Shown here piece after piece: positions 8,975-17,866 of a DNA stretch of 64,000 bases. A program made the translations under genes and the position numbers. Every line of letters begins with the position of its first letter. Positions within the stretch are counted from its first letter, which is position 1. Below the pieces are notes generated by a model that made no database searches, was not told the DNA's origin, and saw only the letters and a program-made list of their open reading frames with translations. This stretch comes from JBGVSA01 sp049840475 (GTDB taxonomy: Bacteria; Pseudomonadota; Gammaproteobacteria; Burkholderiales; Rhodocyclaceae), in contig JASGKX010000001.1 in NCBI GenBank assembly GCA_049840475.1, forward strand, positions 2,542,001 to 2,606,000, read 5' to 3'.

Positions 8975-10177
8975 ATGAAAATCACCGCGGTTGAATCCTT
9001 GCGTGTCGAGGAGTTTTCGAATGTGTTGTGGGTGCGCGTTCATACCGATGCCGGCATCGTGGGGCTGGGCGAAACCTTCTACGGCGCGGGAGCGGTAGCG
9101 GCGCATCTGCATGACACCTTGGCGCAGCGCCTGCTCGGCAAGGACCCGTTGGCCATCGAAGCGCTCAACCGCGAGATGGTCAACCTGCCGCTGGCCCAGT
9201 CGTCTACCGGAGCGGAGTACCGCGCGGCGTCGGCGGTGGACCTGGCGTTGTGGGACATCTTCGGCAAGTCTTGCGGGTTGCCGGTGCATCAGATGCTCGG
9301 CGGCCGTTGTCACGACAAGCTGCGCGTGTACAACACCTGCGCCGGCTACAAATATGTGCGCAGCCAGAACATCAAACCGGTCGGCACCTGGAATCTTGGC
9401 GGGGGCGCAGGGCCTTACGAGGACCTGGACGCATTCCTGAACCGCGCCGATGCGCTGGCGGAAAGTCTGCTCGCGCAGGGCATCACCGCCATGAAGATAT
9501 GGCCCTTCGACGCGGCCGCCATCGAAAACGACGGCCGTTACATCTCTGCTGCGCAACTCAAGCGCGCGCTTGAGCCGTTCGAGAAAATCCGCAAGTCCGT
9601 CGGCGATCGCATGGACATCATGGTCGAGTTCCATTGCCTGTGGAACCTTCCCACCGCCAAACAGATCGCCCGCGAACTGGAACCGTACAAACCCGTCTGG
9701 TTCGAAGACCCGATCCGCATGAACTCTCCGCTCGCGCTGGCCGAGTATGCCGATGCGACTTCTGTCTGGGTGTGTGCGAGCGAGACGCTGGGGTCGCGCT
9801 ACGCCTACAAGGAGTTTCTCGACCGTGGCGCCGTCGATGTCGTCATGACCGATCTGGTTTGGACGGGCGGCTTGACCGAGGGCCGCAAGATCGCCGCCAT
9901 GGCCGACGCGCAGCACCTGCCTTTTGCGCCGCACGACTGTACCGGGCCGGTCGCCTTCGCGGCCGCTGTACACGCCGCATTCAGTCAGCCCAATACCCTG
10001 ATCCAGGAGTCGGTGCGGGCCTTCTACACCGGTTGGTACAAGGAGTTGGTCACCGACATTCCCCGCATCGAAAACGGCTACGTGTTTCCCATGGAAGCGC
10101 CAGGGCTGGGGCTGGAGTTGTTGCCGTCCGTCTTCGAGCGTCCTGACGTGACGCGCCGTATCAGCGAATTGAGTTAA
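8975..10177 (+). CDS. Enolase-superfamily sugar-acid dehydratase (mandelate racemase/muconate lactonizing family)
   Basis: A 400-residue protein with an enolase-type capping domain (about 1-120) and a C-terminal barrel. Candidate metal ligands are E218 (VEFHC), E244 (FEDP) and E270 (CASE); candidate acid/base histidines are H220 and H320 (PHDCTGP). The spacing (+2, +26, +52, +102 from the first ligand) equals the ligand/histidine spacing I recall for galactonate and mannonate dehydratases (D183, H185, E209, E235, H285 in GalD). K174 sits at the end of the strand that carries the KxK lysines in racemases. So dehydration of an aldonic or similar sugar acid is likely, with the substrate unknown. 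It is followed at 16 bases by an SDR gene and then by a TRAP transporter. Confidence 0.85.
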   Translation: MKITAVESLRVEEFSNVLWVRVHTDAGIVGLGETFYGAGAVAAHLHDTLAQRLLGKDPLAIEALNREMVNLPLAQSSTGAEYRAASAVDLALWDIFGKSCGLPVHQMLGGRCHDKLRVYNTCAGYKYVRSQNIKPVGTWNLGGGAGPYEDLDAFLNRADALAESLLAQGITAMKIWPFDAAAIENDGRYISAAQLKRALEPFEKIRKSVGDRMDIMVEFHCLWNLPTAKQIARELEPYKPVWFEDPIRMNSPLALAEYADATSVWVCASETLGSRYAYKEFLDRGAVDVVMTDLVWTGGLTEGRKIAAMADAQHLPFAPHDCTGPVAFAAAVHAAFSQPNTLIQESVRAFYTGWYKELVTDIPRIENGYVFPMEAPGLGLELLPSVFERPDVTRRISELS

Positions 10178-10193
10178 TCAGAGGAGTGTCTCA

Positions 10194-10976
10194 ATGATGT
10201 TCTCGAATTCTCCCGCGCTGTTCGACCTGACCGGCCGCACGGCGCTCATCACGGGCGCGGCGCGTGGGCTTGGCTATTGCTACGCAGAGGGCTTGGCGCA
10301 GGCCGGCGCGTCGATCGTGCTCAACGACGTACGCGAAGGACTCCTGGCCGAATCTGTCGCCAAGCTGGCTTCCGGTGGCCATCGCGTGCGCGGCGCGGCC
10401 TTCGATGTGACCAGCGAGGAAGCCGTCGCCAATGCCTTCGCCACGCTAGATGCCGATGGCATCGAAGTCAACATCGTCATCAACAACGCAGGCATTCAGT
10501 TCCGCAAGCCGATGGTGGAGCTGGCGCTCGCCGATTGGCAGCGCGTCATCGATACCAACCTGACCAGTGCATTTGTCGTGGCGCGCGAAGCGGCACGCCG
10601 CATGATTACGCGTGGACGCGGGGGCAAGATCATCAATATCGGATCGCTCACCAGCGAGGGCGCCCGTGCGACCGTGGCGCCGTACACGGCTGCGAAAGGC
10701 GGCATCAAGATGCTGACCCGGGCCATGTCTGCGGAGTGGGCGCGCTTCAACATCCAGTCCAACGCTATCGGGCCTGGCTACATCCTTACCGACATGAACA
10801 CTGCCTTGATCGAAGACGAGCAATTCGATGCCTGGGTCAAGAGCAGCAACCCGTCCGGGCGCTGGGGGCGGCCGGAGGAGTTGACCGGCGTGGCGGTGTT
10901 CCTGTCGTCGGCCGCATCGGACTACATCAACGGCCAGATCGTGTACGTGGACGGTGGGTGGTTGGCCGTGCTTTGA
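10194..10976 (+). CDS. SDR-family oxidoreductase, gluconate 5-dehydrogenase-like
   Basis: A 260-residue classical short-chain dehydrogenase. The dinucleotide motif TGAARGLG lies at residues 20-27, NNAG at 97-100, and the catalytic Ser151, Tyr164 and Lys168 (YTAAK) have normal spacing. The overall sequence resembles IdnO/gluconate 5-dehydrogenase proteins that interconvert keto- and hydroxy-sugar acids using NAD(P)H. GAGGAG precedes tandem ATGs (10194/10197). In context it should oxidise or reduce an intermediate of the sugar acid imported by the TRAP system and handled by the preceding dehydratase; this is inference. Confidence 0.87.
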   Translation: MMFSNSPALFDLTGRTALITGAARGLGYCYAEGLAQAGASIVLNDVREGLLAESVAKLASGGHRVRGAAFDVTSEEAVANAFATLDADGIEVNIVINNAGIQFRKPMVELALADWQRVIDTNLTSAFVVAREAARRMITRGRGGKIINIGSLTSEGARATVAPYTAAKGGIKMLTRAMSAEWARFNIQSNAIGPGYILTDMNTALIEDEQFDAWVKSSNPSGRWGRPEELTGVAVFLSSAASDYINGQIVYVDGGWLAVL

Positions 10977-11049
10977 AATGAATCATTCCTTCGTTCACAC
11001 CGTGATGCGACATGCGCGGTGCGGGGCGGAGTCACACCGAGGAGACAGC

Positions 11050-12075
11050 ATGAAAACCACAACGACATTCACAACAACGTCCATCGTCGCCGCGTTCATT
11101 GGCGCCGCGACGCTGGCAACGCCGGCGACCGCACAAGCGCAGACGGCGATCCGGCTCGGACACAGTTTTACCGAGCAGCATCCACGCGGACAGGCGATGC
11201 TGAAATTCGCAGCGGAAGTCGAAAAGGCAACCGGCGGGGCGGTCAAGATCAGCGTGTTCCCCAACGCTTCGTTGGGGTCCGAGGAACGCATGCTGCAGGC
11301 TACCCAGAGTGGTGTGCAGCAGTTCTACATGGGCGCGCTGGCGCCCTTTTCGGTGCGTAAGAAAGAGCTGCAGATATTTGATTTTCCGTTCCTGTTCAAT
11401 GACGACGGCGAAGTGGCTTCGGTCATGGATGGCCCCATCGGCCAGAAGATGCTCGCCAACCTGAGCGACACCGGCATCGAAGGCCTGAGCTGGGCTGGCG
11501 GTGCGTTTCGCAACGTCGCCAACACCAAGCGGCCGATCAAGACGTTCGCGGATTTCAAGGGGCTGAAGATCCGCGTCATGCAGAGTCCCGTTGCCATCGA
11601 CAGCTTCAAGGCAATGGGGATGAATGCCACACCGATGGCCTATTCAGAGGTCTACACGGCGCTGGAGATTGGCGCGCTCGACGGGCTGGAGCATCCGCCG
11701 GTGGATATGTACCAGAACAAGATCTACGAGATCGTCAAGAACCTCGCGATCACCCATCACGTCTATACGCCGGTCGCGCTTGTGGTGAACAAAAGGTGGT
11801 TTGCAGGGCTGCCCGCCGCGCAGCAGGAAGGTATCCGCAAGGCCGCGATCGTGGCACGCGACTTCCAACGCGCCGAAGAAATGCGCCAAGAGAAAGAGGC
11901 CGTCAACATGCTCGCCGCCAAGGGGATGGCCGTCACGCATCTGCCGCCGGCAGAGCTGGCAAAGATGCGTCAGGCGGTCCAACCCGTCGTCAACAAATAC
12001 TCGGCCTCCATCGGTACCGACTTCGTCAAGAGCTTCTACGCGGCCATCGAGAAGGCACGCAAGGGAGCCAACTGA
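11050..12075 (+). CDS. dctP: TRAP transporter substrate-binding protein DctP
   Basis: A 341-residue periplasmic binding protein of the DctP family. A signal peptide is visible (MKTTTTF, then a hydrophobic stretch ending TAQAQT). The mature part has the hallmark RLGHSF start, the internal FRNVANTKRPI segment and the helix around VYTALEIGALDGLEHPP. The ATG at 11050 follows GAGGAG; an in-frame extension to 10954 overlaps the SDR gene and lacks a signal. It captures the substrate, probably a sugar acid given the neighbours, for the DctQ/DctM membrane pair encoded next. Confidence 0.93.
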   Translation: MKTTTTFTTTSIVAAFIGAATLATPATAQAQTAIRLGHSFTEQHPRGQAMLKFAAEVEKATGGAVKISVFPNASLGSEERMLQATQSGVQQFYMGALAPFSVRKKELQIFDFPFLFNDDGEVASVMDGPIGQKMLANLSDTGIEGLSWAGGAFRNVANTKRPIKTFADFKGLKIRVMQSPVAIDSFKAMGMNATPMAYSEVYTALEIGALDGLEHPPVDMYQNKIYEIVKNLAITHHVYTPVALVVNKRWFAGLPAAQQEGIRKAAIVARDFQRAEEMRQEKEAVNMLAAKGMAVTHLPPAELAKMRQAVQPVVNKYSASIGTDFVKSFYAAIEKARKGAN

Positions 12076-12154
12076 ACAGGGCCACCACCGCAGGAGACAC
12101 CATGCGCAGAGGTGTGCGCGGGCGGACTCCTGCGCTGAGTCGGGGGAGGAGAAA

Positions 12155-12712
12155 ATGGGAAATCTGTTCGACGTTCTTTCGCGGGTCTCCATGCGCGTGC
12201 TCGAATTTGTCATGATCATCATGATGGTCGGCATGTTGTTGCTGGTGGGGCTCAATGTCTTCTTGCGCATTGGATTCAACAGCGGCATCGACTTCGCCGA
12301 TGAGATCCCGCGCTTCATGTTTGTCTGGCTGACGTTCTGTGGTGCGGTCGTGGCCATGAAGCAACGTACCCACATCAACGTCAACATGTTCGTCGAGATG
12401 GCGCCGCGCACGGTCCGGGTGATCTTCTATGTCGTCACCCAGTCGCTCGTGCTGGTGTGCGGTGGCTATTTGTTTTATGGCACGGGCATGTTGCATGAGG
12501 TCATTACCGACAATGCGTCTCCGGTGCTCCAGATCAGTACGTTGTGGGTGTTTGGCGTCACGTACGTGGCCGGGGCGGGGCTGTTGCTCATTGCGGCGTC
12601 GAACCTGATCCGCCTGATGCTGGGGCGCGTCGATGACGACGAACTCGCGGGGCATCCTGCGCGGGACGGAGAGTCGTTGAGCGCGGGCGGGAATGCCGAG
12701 GTGTCGTCATGA
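12155..12712 (+). CDS. dctQ: TRAP transporter small permease DctQ
   Basis: A 185-residue inner-membrane protein of the DctQ family with four predicted helices; the FVWLTFCGAVVAMKQRTHINVN segment (about residues 55-75) is the family signature. The start at 12155 lies just behind GGGGGAGGAG. A hydrophilic tail follows the last helix. Its stop overlaps the dctM start (ATGA at 12709). DctQ binds DctM and is required for sodium-coupled transport in this family. Confidence 0.9.
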   Translation: MGNLFDVLSRVSMRVLEFVMIIMMVGMLLLVGLNVFLRIGFNSGIDFADEIPRFMFVWLTFCGAVVAMKQRTHINVNMFVEMAPRTVRVIFYVVTQSLVLVCGGYLFYGTGMLHEVITDNASPVLQISTLWVFGVTYVAGAGLLLIAASNLIRLMLGRVDDDELAGHPARDGESLSAGGNAEVSS

Positions 12713-13990
12713 CGTTGGTCATCTACATCGTGGTGTTGCTGTCCCTGGTCGTCATAGGAACCCCCATTTCGTTTGCCTTGCTGGGATGCGCGCTGGCGCT
12801 CATGTTCTACCTTGGCATGAACGATCCGCAGATCGTCGTGCAAAGCATGTGGGACGGGGCCAACAGCTTTCCGCTGCTGGCGGTGCCATTCTTCATGCTC
12901 GCTGGCGAATTCATGAATGCAGGGGGCATGACACGCCGCATCATCCGCCTGGCCATGGCGTGGGTCGGACACATTCCGGGAGGGCTCGGCTACGTTGCCG
13001 TCATTGCCGCCGTCATCATGGCCTCGCTGTCGGGATCGGCCGCCGCCGACACTGCCGCGCTGGCCGCAGTCCTGTTGCCGATGATGCGTTCGGCCGGCTA
13101 TGACATGCCGCGTTCCGGCGGGCTGATTGCGTCCGGCGGCATCATCGCGCCGGTCATCCCGCCTTCGATCGCCATGATTCTGCTGGGCGTGACCGGGCAG
13201 GTGTCGATCGCAAAGCTGTTCCTCGCCGGCATCGTGCCCGGCATTCTGATGGGCATTGCCATCATGGGAACGTGGTATGTCGTTGCGCGCCGCGACAAGT
13301 TGGCGGTTGAACCGCGCATGTCATGGCGTGTGCGGTTCGCTGAAACGCGCAAGGCGTTCTGGGCGTTGCTGTTGCCCGTGGTGATCATCGGTGGGTTGAA
13401 GACCGGATTTTTTACGCCGACAGAGGCCGCGATCATCGCAGCGTGGTATTCGCTGTTCGTGGGGATATTCATCTACCGTGAAATCCGCCTCGCCAATCTG
13501 TATGGATTGATCCTGGCAGCCGCCAAGACAACCGCCGTCGTCATGCTGCTGGTTGCCGCGGCATCGGTATCGGCGTGGCTGGTCACGGCCGTCGAACATT
13601 CCGCAGCAACTCGGCGAGCTTCTGCAGCCGTTCGTCCACAACAAGACATTGCTGATCGCGATCCTGATGGTGCTTGGATTGTTGATGGGCTGCGTGCTTG
13701 ATCTGACGCCCAACATTCTCATCATGACGCCGGTGCTGATTCCCATCGTGGTGCAGGCAGGCATCGATCCGGTGTACTTCGGCGTGCTGTACGTGATGAA
13801 CCAGAGCATCGGGCTGATCACCCCTCCCGTGGGTTCAGTGCTCAACGTCATCAGCTCCATCGGAAAGATGCCCATGAATCGCGTGGTGGGCGGTGTGTGG
13901 CCTTTCCTTGTGGCAGAGGTCTGTGTGCTGGTGCTGCTGGTTCTTTTCCCGTCGCTGGTGCTGGTCCCGCTGCAGTGGATGATGCGATAG
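12709..13990 (+). pseudogene. dctM: TRAP transporter large permease DctM, reading frame broken by one extra base
   Basis: The first frame (from 12709) reads as a normal DctM through AAASVSAWLVTAV, then runs out of register and stops at 13701. The second frame resumes the family sequence exactly (NIPQQLGELLQPF..LDLTPNILIMTPVLIPI..GLITPPVGSVLNV) to the stop at 13990. Removing one base at about 13591-13597 (GTCGAAC) gives 426 residues, the family's usual length. As written, the last third, with several membrane helices, would be lost and the transporter dead. Since dctP and dctQ are intact, sequencing error is as likely as a recent mutation. Confidence 0.88.
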
Positions 13991-14010
13991 ACGCGTGCGC
14001 GTCTCCAATG

Positions 14011-14043
14011 AAAAAGCGGCTGGCACACGTGCCAGCCGTTTTT
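14011..14043. terminator. Bidirectional terminator between dctM and yjbH
   Basis: The stem CGGCTGGC/GCCAGCCG (extended by CAC/GTG) spans 14017-14038, with five As before and five Ts after, so it can stop transcripts from either side. It shares its core with the hairpin at 7702-7725. Confidence 0.85.
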
Positions 14044-14059
14044 GTCTGCGCCTGCCGGG

Positions 14060-17056
14060 TCAGGGCTGCGTGGGCGCGAAGATGTCTTCGCCTGTATCGG
14101 GCGATTTGTCGCGCTTGTCTTCGGGCGGCGCAAAGCGGAACGCATCGCGGTCGCGCGTGTTGGTGATCGAGTACAGCCGTTGCGAACGGCCCAACATCGC
14201 GCCACCATCGCGCAGTAGCGGCTGCCACACGAAGGTGCCCGATACCGTGCTCGAACGCGGCAACATCGCATCGAACGGAATCGTCAGATAGATGCCCTTG
14301 TCGAAACTGCCTTCGCCGAACTGCTCTGCCGACACGTTGGTCTTGGTGGCCCATACCCCCATGACCACGCCATTGTCGAAGCGACGGCTGATGTTGACGG
14401 TCACGCCGCGATCGCCCGCGAGGTACTGACCCGCAGCCACCCGCGCGAAGATGCCATTCCAGCCGGTGTTCCAGTACAACGTCACGTGTCCGGTGTTGAC
14501 GGTGTAGTCGAGCAGGCCGAAGCCCTGGTCGTAGTCGCGCTGGCGCACGCGGTTCACATCGACACCCACCGCCCAGTTGCTGGCGACGGGGCGATACAGC
14601 CATTCCGCACCGACGCCGGCAAACATCGATTCGAGCAGGCCGCCATACACGCTGACAAAGTTATTGCGCGTGGGCTGTTCGACATGCGTGAGCTGCAGGT
14701 TGGTCAGCGTCAGTCGCGAGCTGGTGACGTATTCGCGCACATGGGTGCGTACGCGCGGCAGTTCGGAGTAACCCTGGAACTTGAATTTGTCATAGTTATC
14801 CAGGATGCGCAGGTTGGCTTCGCCACCCAGCAGTGTTTGCGGTGTGATGCGGTATTCCGCCCAGCCGCGCACGCCGATCTGGTAGAGCATGAACGCATCC
14901 GGCCCGCCGAACGACTGGTAGAAGCTCGGCTGCAGGCCGCCCCGCAGGCGGTCGCGCTCGCTCTTCCAACTGGTGTCGAGCGACGACGGGGCGATGATTG
15001 GGGCGTCGGCTGGTGCCGGGCTTGGCGCAGTCGCGGGGGCCTGTACGCGGGGCGCGGCGTCGGCGGTCGGTGCGACCGAGGACGGAACGGTGTCGTCCGA
15101 ACGTAGACGGTCCACGGCCGTGCCATAGGCGAGCCCGCGATTGCCGCGAATGGCGGGCGCTTCTGCGGTGGTCTTGCGCGCCACCCAGTCGGCACGGTTG
15201 ACGATCTGGCTGTCGAGCGCCATGCCGTGCCGCACGAAATCGACCGAGAAAGTCCCCACGCCGGCCGGCGCGTACAGATTCAACGCGGCCACTGCGCGGT
15301 CGATGCGCTCTTGTCGGTAGGCCGAGTTGGCGTCGTCCACCTTCAGGTGCAGCGTGTCGCCCTGAATGTCGATGCCTTCGACATACCAACCGGTCTGCCG
15401 GCTGATCTCGTCCGCGGCCGTTCGCCAGTCGGGCATCGTCTGGCGCGGTTGCGCCGGCATCGCAGGGTAGGGCGGGTCGAACACCTTTGGGCTGATCGAG
15501 CGTGACAGGTCGGTGTGCAGGGTGATGCCGAGCATGGCTGTGGTGCCGCGCTCGAAACCCGCAGTCAGGTTGACGGCGTTCGACAGTTGGTAGGTGGCGC
15601 CGAAATTGAACGGAATGCGTTGGCGCTGCGCGCCGAAAGGCTCCGATTGGTAGTCGTTGCCGTCGTATTCGAGCTTGAGTACCAGCGGGTCGATGGGCGT
15701 GTGCCATTGCACCCCGCCAAACAGGCTCGTGCGGCCACGGAAGTAGTTCGAGGTGTTGGTCTCGCCGGTCGTGGTCGAGCGCGTGCGTGTGTCAAAGCGA
15801 TTGCTGATGAAGCTCAGCGGATTGGGCAGGTTCTGCCGCGCACCGACATACCCCCAGCCGAGCCCCAGGCTCCAGTCGAAGTTGCCGAAGCGCTTGCTCG
15901 CCACCACGTATTCGCCCGAGAACAGGCCCGTGCCGCCCAAGTCGCGGATGCCGACGACGATCTCGGGCAAGCGCTCCGATTCCTTCCAGATGCGTGCGCG
16001 GACGTCGATGCTCTTGTCCTTGTACGACTGGTCGCTGATGGTGAAGGTCGGGTCGTAGGGTACATCCTTCACGTCGGTGTAGCGGAAGGCGCCGGAGAGC
16101 CAATCGAGCGGCTGCAACACGACCGACACGCGGGTGTACGGCGACACCTTGCTGATGTGCACGCGGATATCGCCCGCCGGTGCCATGCGCGCGGTGGGTG
16201 TCTGCAACAGACCGATTTCGCCCCAATCGTTCGAAGTGATCGGCAGGGCGCGCAGCACCTGTGGTGCGCGCTGAGTGATCACCAGTGGGTTGGGAACCTG
16301 GAATCCAGCGCCATCGTCGGCCGCCCCTTGCGTGCCGAGGAAGCGCACCATGTCGGCGGAGAAGGCTTCGTCCAGCCCGCTGTCGGCGCGCGGTGCCCAG
16401 ATCCACGCGCCCGGTGCGGGGGGCGTCTGCGATTCTGCGTTCCAATTGCCGATACCGAAGCGCTGCTGGCGTCCGTCTGGCTGCGCGATCCATACCACCG
16501 AACGACGCGCGGCGTCTTCGGGCGTCATGCAGGCGCGCAGGTATTCGCCAGCCGATTCGCCCGGCACGTGTGGCACCTGGCATGCGTCGCCAGAGTCGAG
16601 CACGACCGTGACGGTCGTCGGGCGCACCGGCAGGCGCACTTGCTGACCACTGCGCAAGACGGGGTCTTGCGCCGGTATGCCTTCGAGCCAGCGCGGCTCG
16701 CCGATGGCAACCGTGCTACGCCCGGTGACGGGGCGCGCTTCCAGCCACTTTGCCAGTGCAGCGTGCGTGGGGTCGGCTTTGAGCGTGTCGAGCAGGCGCG
16801 CTTTGATGATCGTCTGGCGCGAGACTTCTTCCGGCACTTGCCACAGCACGCCGGGCAGATAGGCGTGGCCTGCGGCGTATTGCGGCTGGCGCATCAGCCA
16901 CGCGCTCAGCCGCTCGCCCGGGATCACGGCCGTGGCGTCAGTGTTCTGTGCGGCAGCGACGTTGCAATATCCGGCGAAGAAAAGCGTGCCGGCCGCACTT
17001 GCCAGGAGTTGTACGAGTCGTTTCTGGGGGCAGGGAGGTCTTGTTGCGGGGTGCAT
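14060..17056 (-). CDS. yjbH: Fused YjbG(GfcC)-YjbH(GfcD/WbfB) exopolysaccharide export protein
   Basis: A 998-residue protein with a hydrophobic N-terminal signal region (about residues 13-36). Residues about 45-245 resemble GfcC/YjbG: GERLSAWL, a W-x-EARPVTG segment, PTTVTVVLDSGDA and an APGAWIWAP ending. From about 275 it becomes a YjbH-type outer-membrane protein (SNDWGEIGLLQTPTAR, SPYTRVSVVLQPLDW), with alternating amphipathic strands to the C terminus. In E. coli these are two genes (roughly 250 and 700 residues), so this looks like a natural fusion. A Pro/Ala-rich linker lies near residues 660-700. It lies downstream of yjbF and yjbE. The family's role in exopolysaccharide secretion is known only in outline. 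Confidence 0.85.
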   Translation of the reverse strand: MHPATRPPCPQKRLVQLLASAAGTLFFAGYCNVAAAQNTDATAVIPGERLSAWLMRQPQYAAGHAYLPGVLWQVPEEVSRQTIIKARLLDTLKADPTHAALAKWLEARPVTGRSTVAIGEPRWLEGIPAQDPVLRSGQQVRLPVRPTTVTVVLDSGDACQVPHVPGESAGEYLRACMTPEDAARRSVVWIAQPDGRQQRFGIGNWNAESQTPPAPGAWIWAPRADSGLDEAFSADMVRFLGTQGAADDGAGFQVPNPLVITQRAPQVLRALPITSNDWGEIGLLQTPTARMAPAGDIRVHISKVSPYTRVSVVLQPLDWLSGAFRYTDVKDVPYDPTFTISDQSYKDKSIDVRARIWKESERLPEIVVGIRDLGGTGLFSGEYVVASKRFGNFDWSLGLGWGYVGARQNLPNPLSFISNRFDTRTRSTTTGETNTSNYFRGRTSLFGGVQWHTPIDPLVLKLEYDGNDYQSEPFGAQRQRIPFNFGATYQLSNAVNLTAGFERGTTAMLGITLHTDLSRSISPKVFDPPYPAMPAQPRQTMPDWRTAADEISRQTGWYVEGIDIQGDTLHLKVDDANSAYRQERIDRAVAALNLYAPAGVGTFSVDFVRHGMALDSQIVNRADWVARKTTAEAPAIRGNRGLAYGTAVDRLRSDDTVPSSVAPTADAAPRVQAPATAPSPAPADAPIIAPSSLDTSWKSERDRLRGGLQPSFYQSFGGPDAFMLYQIGVRGWAEYRITPQTLLGGEANLRILDNYDKFKFQGYSELPRVRTHVREYVTSSRLTLTNLQLTHVEQPTRNNFVSVYGGLLESMFAGVGAEWLYRPVASNWAVGVDVNRVRQRDYDQGFGLLDYTVNTGHVTLYWNTGWNGIFARVAAGQYLAGDRGVTVNISRRFDNGVVMGVWATKTNVSAEQFGEGSFDKGIYLTIPFDAMLPRSSTVSGTFVWQPLLRDGGAMLGRSQRLYSITNTRDRDAFRFAPPEDKRDKSPDTGEDIFAPTQP

Positions 17057-17113
17057 CGGCTGCTACGTCGGCGCCACAGCGGCGCCTTCTCAAAATTGGG
17101 GTTGAGGCGCGGA

Positions 17114-17866
17114 TCAACTCGCGTTCTTGTTGGCGGGCAATCGCTGAAGCGTCAGGCACACGGTCGCAGACAAGCACTGTTCCAGATAAACGACGGCTTC
17201 GTTGCCCGTGCGACTGAGGTTGACGCCATAGACCACCGCTTGCATCTTGTTGGCATCGTCTGCGCCAGTCGTCACGCCCGTCTCGCGGAACCATGCGAGT
17301 TGCTCGGATGCAACGCCAACGAGCGGCGTCTTTGTCTCCGGGCGGGCTATCGGCGTGATCGTGATCGCGTCTTTCAGGCCGTAGTGATAGCCGGGCATCA
17401 CGTCTCGGGTGCGGTTGTAGAACCACAGACGGTCGGGCGCGGCGGCAATGCTCTGCCAGCTTGGCAATGTGCCGGTCGTGGTACTGCGCCAGTCGGCCAC
17501 TTCGACGCCGCTCGTCGCGACGATGCGTCCGTCGCGGATGCGGACCAGCTCACCTGAGGCGCTGTACCAGTTTTCGGTCGTGCTGGCGGCTTGGCCGTCC
17601 CGACCCGGCGTCGAGTCGATCGACCCGAGCGCCAGTACCAGTGGGGCACCGTTGATGACGATCTTCAGGTATCGAAACTGCGGGTTCAACCGCGATACGT
17701 CGATGTTGTCCTTGTCCCGATTCCACATTCCGCGGACAGAGTCCATCCAGGCCGACGAGACCGAGGTGCATCCAGATAGCATCAAGGTGGTGGCGCACAG
17801 CAAAAGGGCGACGCACCCAGTGCGTCGCCCTTTTTTGTGGCCGGCAAACAGCGGCCGACGAATCAT
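17114..17866 (-). CDS. yjbF: YjbF/GfcB family lipoprotein
   Basis: A 250-residue lipoprotein: basic N-terminal region (KKGRR), hydrophobic stretch and lipobox LSGC with Cys33 as the lipidation site. The mature part resembles YjbF/GfcB of group 4 capsule and Yjb exopolysaccharide clusters (NPQFRYLKIVINGAPLVLALG; W(F)RETGVTTGADD). The start ATG overlaps the yjbE stop (ATGA). A terminator-like hairpin covers codons of the signal-peptide n-region, so translation and transcription of this gene may be damped relative to yjbE. It lies 57 bases before the fused YjbG-YjbH gene. Confidence 0.85.
   Translation of the reverse strand: MIRRPLFAGHKKGRRTGCVALLLCATTLMLSGCTSVSSAWMDSVRGMWNRDKDNIDVSRLNPQFRYLKIVINGAPLVLALGSIDSTPGRDGQAASTTENWYSASGELVRIRDGRIVATSGVEVADWRSTTTGTLPSWQSIAAAPDRLWFYNRTRDVMPGYHYGLKDAITITPIARPETKTPLVGVASEQLAWFRETGVTTGADDANKMQAVVYGVNLSRTGNEAVVYLEQCLSATVCLTLQRLPANKNAS
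17802..17836. terminator. Terminator-like hairpin inside the 5' end of yjbF
   Basis: A perfect 11-bp stem, GGGCGACGCAC (17806-17816) and GTGCGTCGCCC (17820-17830), flanked by A4 and T6. In the sense of yjbF (minus strand) it is followed by TTTT. It lies in coding codons about 11-22 of yjbF, just after the yjbE stop. Confidence 0.7.

Noticed and set aside
13591..13597. Programmed frameshifting as explanation of the split dctM, creC, MFS and carA frames
   Set aside because: No slippery heptamer with a downstream structure at these points, and the same families are unbroken elsewhere; error or mutation is simpler.
15515..17557. A 680-codon ORF opposite the yjbG-yjbH and yjbF genes
   Set aside because: Antisense shadow; the minus strand has signal peptides, lipobox and family matches, the + strand has none.
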